From JAHHUH01 sp045123075 (GTDB lineage Bacteria; Bacillota; Negativicutes; Acidaminococcales; Acidaminococcaceae): 16,925 nucleotides of DNA. Of this stretch, positions 14,632-16,925 are shown piece by piece. The position numbers and the translations under genes were made by a program. The stretch lies in contig JBGVIJ010000023.1 in the NCBI GenBank assembly GCA_045123075.1, positions 1-16,925 of the forward strand, given 5' to 3'. The number at the start of each line of letters is the position of its first letter. Position 1 is the first letter of the stretch. The notes beneath the pieces were generated by a model. That model searched no databases and had not been told where the DNA came from. It saw nothing but the letters and a program-made list of their open reading frames with translations.

Positions 14632-14660
14632 TTGCAAATCCAAATTCTTCAAGATATAAT
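14632..14660 (+). promoter_or_regulatory. Sigma-70-type promoter of aspartate aminotransferase gene
   Basis: -35 TTGCAA (14632-14637), 17-bp spacer, -10 TATAAT (14655-14660). The leader of about 55 bases includes a small hairpin AGCC-5-GGCT (14672-14684) before a GAGGGG Shine-Dalgarno. A 10-bp palindrome ATTTGCAAAT (14630-14639) covers the -35. Confidence 0.75.
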
Positions 14661-14720
14661 ATGTTTATTGTAGCCAAAAAGGCTTCTATGAAAAATATTT
14701 TATGTGAGGGGTAATCCATA

Positions 14721-15914
14721 ATGAAACTGTCTCAACGCGTACAAAATTTATCTACATCTCCTATTAGAAAGCTGGCACCTTATGCAAACGCGGCAAAGGC
14801 AGCAGGCAAAAAAGTTTATCATCTGAACATTGGCCAACCGGACATCGCAACTCCGTCCCAATTTATGGAAGCAATCCGTAATTATCAAGCGGATGTTATC
14901 GCATACAGCGATTCTAAAGGCGAAACTGTTTTGATTAAAGCAATTCAAAAATATTATGAAGAAAAAGGCATCCATTATGATTTGGAAGATATCTTCATCA
15001 CCAACGGTGGTAGTGAAGCACTCATCTTCGCTGCTATGGCTCTGTGCGACCCTGGCGACGAAATCATGGTGTTTGAACCTTACTATGCTAACTACACCAC
15101 CTTCGCTAAAGAATTTGGTGCTGTTATTAACGCAGTACAAACCAATGTAGAAAACGGTTATCATCTGCCCAGCCAAGAAGAAATCGAAGCGCAAATCACT
15201 CCGCGCACCAGAGCAATCCTGCTCACCAACCCCGGCAACCCCACTGGCGTAGTTTACACTGAAGAAGAAATGGAAATGATTTCCCGCATCGTTCTCAAAT
15301 ACGATATTGCTCTTATCGCTGACGAAGTTTATCGCGAATTCGTTTATGACGGTGCATATCGCAGCTTCGGCACCATGCCTGAACTTGACCAACACGTAAT
15401 TATGATTGACTCTGTTTCCAAACGTTACAGTGCTTGCGGTGCTCGTATTGGTTGCATCATCTGCAAAAACAAAGCTTTCGGTAAAGAAATCATCAAATGT
15501 TGCCAAGCTCGTCTTTGCTCCCCCATTTTGGAACAAATTGGCGCAGCTGCACTCTACGACACTCCGGCAACTTATTTGGAAGAAGTTAACCAAGAATACA
15601 AAAAACGTCGTGACACCATCGCTAACGCTTTGGCAAAACTCCCCGGCGTTGCAGCAAGTGATCCCAAAGGCGCATTCTATGTAATGGTAGCACTGCCCGT
15701 TGACGACGCAGAAAAATTTGCTATCTGGACTTTGGAAAACTTCGACATTGACGGTGAAACCGTTATGTTCGCTCCGGGCAATGGCTTCTATAACAACCCT
15801 GCTCGCGGCGTAAACGAAGCTCGCTTGGCTTACGTTCTCAAATCCGAAGATTTAGAAAAAGCTATCTACATTTTGGGCGAAGCGTTGAAAGCTTACCCTG
15901 GCAGAAAAGCGTAA
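14721..15914 (+). CDS. Aspartate aminotransferase (class I/II, PLP-dependent)
   Basis: 397-residue PLP enzyme of aminotransferase class I fold, probably transferring the amino group between aspartate and 2-oxoglutarate. Landmarks in order: LNIGQPDIATP (35-45), TNGGSEALIFA (94-104) binding the cofactor phosphate, NPGNPTGVVY (170-179) with N173, ADEVYREF (200-207) with D201 and Y204, SVSKRYSACGARIG (231-244) with Schiff-base K234 and R242, and the C-terminal ARLAYV (367-372) with R368 for the substrate carboxylate. The SVSKRYSACGARIG version is one I associate with aspartate aminotransferases of gut anaerobes, but related enzymes for other amino acids cannot be excluded. ATG at 14721 with GAGGGG nine bases upstream. 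It is the only plus-strand gene here; promoter and terminator flank it, so it looks monocistronic. Confidence 0.9.
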   Translation: MKLSQRVQNLSTSPIRKLAPYANAAKAAGKKVYHLNIGQPDIATPSQFMEAIRNYQADVIAYSDSKGETVLIKAIQKYYEEKGIHYDLEDIFITNGGSEALIFAAMALCDPGDEIMVFEPYYANYTTFAKEFGAVINAVQTNVENGYHLPSQEEIEAQITPRTRAILLTNPGNPTGVVYTEEEMEMISRIVLKYDIALIADEVYREFVYDGAYRSFGTMPELDQHVIMIDSVSKRYSACGARIGCIICKNKAFGKEIIKCCQARLCSPILEQIGAAALYDTPATYLEEVNQEYKKRRDTIANALAKLPGVAASDPKGAFYVMVALPVDDAEKFAIWTLENFDIDGETVMFAPGNGFYNNPARGVNEARLAYVLKSEDLEKAIYILGEALKAYPGRKA

Positions 15915-15929
15915 TATATACACATAAAT

Positions 15930-15968
15930 AAAAATAGCACTGCATTTGCAGTGCTATTTTTATTTTTT
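15930..15968. terminator. Bidirectional terminator between aminotransferase and TctC-like gene
   Basis: Perfect 15-bp inverted repeat AAAAATAGCACTGCA / TGCAGTGCTATTTTT (15930-15944 and 15947-15961). Because the arms end in A5 and T5, both strands show a GC stem followed by T; the plus side continues with TATTTTTT. It ends transcription of the two convergent genes. Confidence 0.92.
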
Positions 15969-15969
15969 C

Positions 15970-16925
15970 TTATTTCGCTTTTTTCAAGAATTTACCATAC
16001 ATTTCATGGTCGTCTTTCATCATTTTGTTAACGTCTTCGCCAATGATGCAAGTAGGATCGATACCTTGTTTCATGAAATATTCTTTGAATTCTTTGGATT
16101 CGCAAACTTTTTTAGCAGCGTTGCGGAGTACATCCAATTTTTCTTTCGGAGTATCTTTCGGAGCAACGAGAGCTGCCCAAGCACGGATAGTCATGTCATG
16201 ACCAAGTTCTTTGAAAGTCGGAACGTTAGGATAAATTTCGCTACGGCTTGCAGCCATTACAGCCAAAATTTTCAAATTGCCAGCTTCAACTTGGCTTTTG
16301 AAAGAAGAAGGGTCAGCCAAAGTAGCGTTGATGTGTTTGCCTGCCAATGCAGCAGCAATGTCAGCAGTTCCTTTCGGATAGGGAACGTGTTTGAATTTAA
16401 CGCCGAATTTTTCTTCGAAATTCAAAGCAGCAATGTGCCAGATAGCGCCGATACCGGAGTTACCCATTTGAACTTTGCCAGGGTTTTCTTTAGCATAAGC
16501 TACGAATTCATCTACGGTGTTGAACGGAGCTTCTTTAGCAACGATCAAAGCAGCAGGTGCAGCGATGGGTGCGCAGATAGCAGTGTAATCAGCGTAGGTG
16601 TTTTTGCATTTGCCTTGGTGGGGGAACATAGCCAATTCAACGGTTACCATACCGAGAGTATGACCAGTCGGTTTAGCGTTAGCAGTTTCAACCATACCGG
16701 TTACACCGCCACCATCAGGTTTGTTTACGGGAACGAATTTGCTACCAGCCAATTCTTTTTGGATGAATTGGATTACGCCACGAGCGGAGGTATCAGTACC
16801 ACCACCGGGAGCTTTCGGGATAATTACAGTAATTTCTTTGTCAGCAGGATAAGCAGCTTTTTTAGCATCGCCACCGCAGCCTGCAACCATTACTGCCATA
16901 GTCAGCAATGCCATCAGAACTACAA
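15970..16925 (-). CDS. TctC/Bug-family tripartite tricarboxylate transporter binding lipoprotein (5' end outside window)
   Basis: Extracytoplasmic solute-binding protein of a tripartite tricarboxylate-type (TctABC) importer. The hydrophobic signal segment ends in a lipobox VAGC followed by GGDAKK, so the mature protein should be a lipid-anchored chain of about 300 residues, the family norm. Family landmarks include ITVIIPKAPGGGTDTSAR near the mature N-terminus, QMGNSGIGAIWHIAALNFEE, VPYPKGTADIAAALAGKHI, and PNVPTFKELG with APKDTP towards the C-terminus. An ATG at 16914 has no Shine-Dalgarno, and the reading frame stays open through the window edge with more hydrophobic residues, so the true start is probably beyond 16925. 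Members bind various carboxylates; the ligand cannot be told. tctA/tctB partners are not in the window. Confidence 0.9.
   Translation of the reverse strand, partial: VVLMALLTMAVMVAGCGGDAKKAAYPADKEITVIIPKAPGGGTDTSARGVIQFIQKELAGSKFVPVNKPDGGGVTGMVETANAKPTGHTLGMVTVELAMFPHQGKCKNTYADYTAICAPIAAPAALIVAKEAPFNTVDEFVAYAKENPGKVQMGNSGIGAIWHIAALNFEEKFGVKFKHVPYPKGTADIAAALAGKHINATLADPSSFKSQVEAGNLKILAVMAASRSEIYPNVPTFKELGHDMTIRAWAALVAPKDTPKEKLDVLRNAAKKVCESKEFKEYFMKQGIDPTCIIGEDVNKMMKDDHEMYGKFLKKAK

Noticed and set aside
14748..15593. A 281-codon minus-strand open frame opposite the aminotransferase.
   Set aside because: Shadow frame; low-complexity Phe/Asn/Val translation and a convincing aminotransferase on the other strand.
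1..16925. CRISPR arrays, tRNA or rRNA genes, insertion sequences, prophage attachment sites.
   Set aside because: No regularly spaced repeats, cloverleaf-like sequences, transposase genes or long terminal repeats were recognised on either strand.

Overview
The window looks like core chromosome of an anaerobic Firmicute. A Negativicutes host (Acidaminococcaceae, for example a Phascolarctobacterium relative) is my best guess. The reasons are the mix of a tripartite-tricarboxylate (TctC/Bug) binding lipoprotein, a roughly 635-residue C-terminally extended glutamine synthetase, a small Cys-rich LUD protein, and Firmicute gene orders (lspA-rluD-pyrR and comEA-comEC-holA). The species assignment is inference; no rRNA or tRNA gene is present. 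Nearly everything is on the minus strand; only one aminotransferase gene is on plus.

Layout, read in minus-strand transcription order from the right: (a) 15970-16925, a TctC-type lipoprotein gene cut by the window edge, which converges on (b) a plus-strand aspartate aminotransferase (14721-15914) at a shared bidirectional terminator. (c) 14486-11997, leuS, divergent from the aminotransferase, with facing promoters in a 234-bp spacer and a strong terminator behind it. (d) 11879-7432, comEA-comEC (DNA uptake), a HigBA-like toxin-antitoxin pair, then holA (DNA polymerase III delta), all tightly packed. (e) 7263-5356, glnA, with a good promoter and a long leader that carries a terminator-like hairpin. 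(f) 5210-3571, a PaaI-type thioesterase and an acyl-CoA dehydrogenase, forming a unit with its own promoter and terminator. (g) 3460-14, lspA-rluD-pyrR followed by a LUD protein and uridine phosphorylase, with an extended -10 promoter before lspA.

Functionally the window covers lipoprotein maturation, rRNA pseudouridylation, pyrimidine sensing and salvage (PyrR with Udp), nitrogen assimilation (GlnA), acyl-CoA metabolism, translation (LeuRS), DNA uptake, replication and amino-acid metabolism. Most genes are standard families and I see no wholly new multigene system. The places most worth a second look are non-coding or arrangement features: the glnA leader (terminator-like hairpin, plus a hairpin placed between a distant Shine-Dalgarno and the start codon), the toxin-antitoxin pair inside the competence/holA cluster with a palindrome over its promoter, the comEA-comEC genes sitting directly behind the leuS terminator, and the replacement of the usual pyr biosynthetic genes after pyrR by lud and udp. 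No intergenic stretch reaches 300 bp, and no CRISPR array or insertion sequence was seen.
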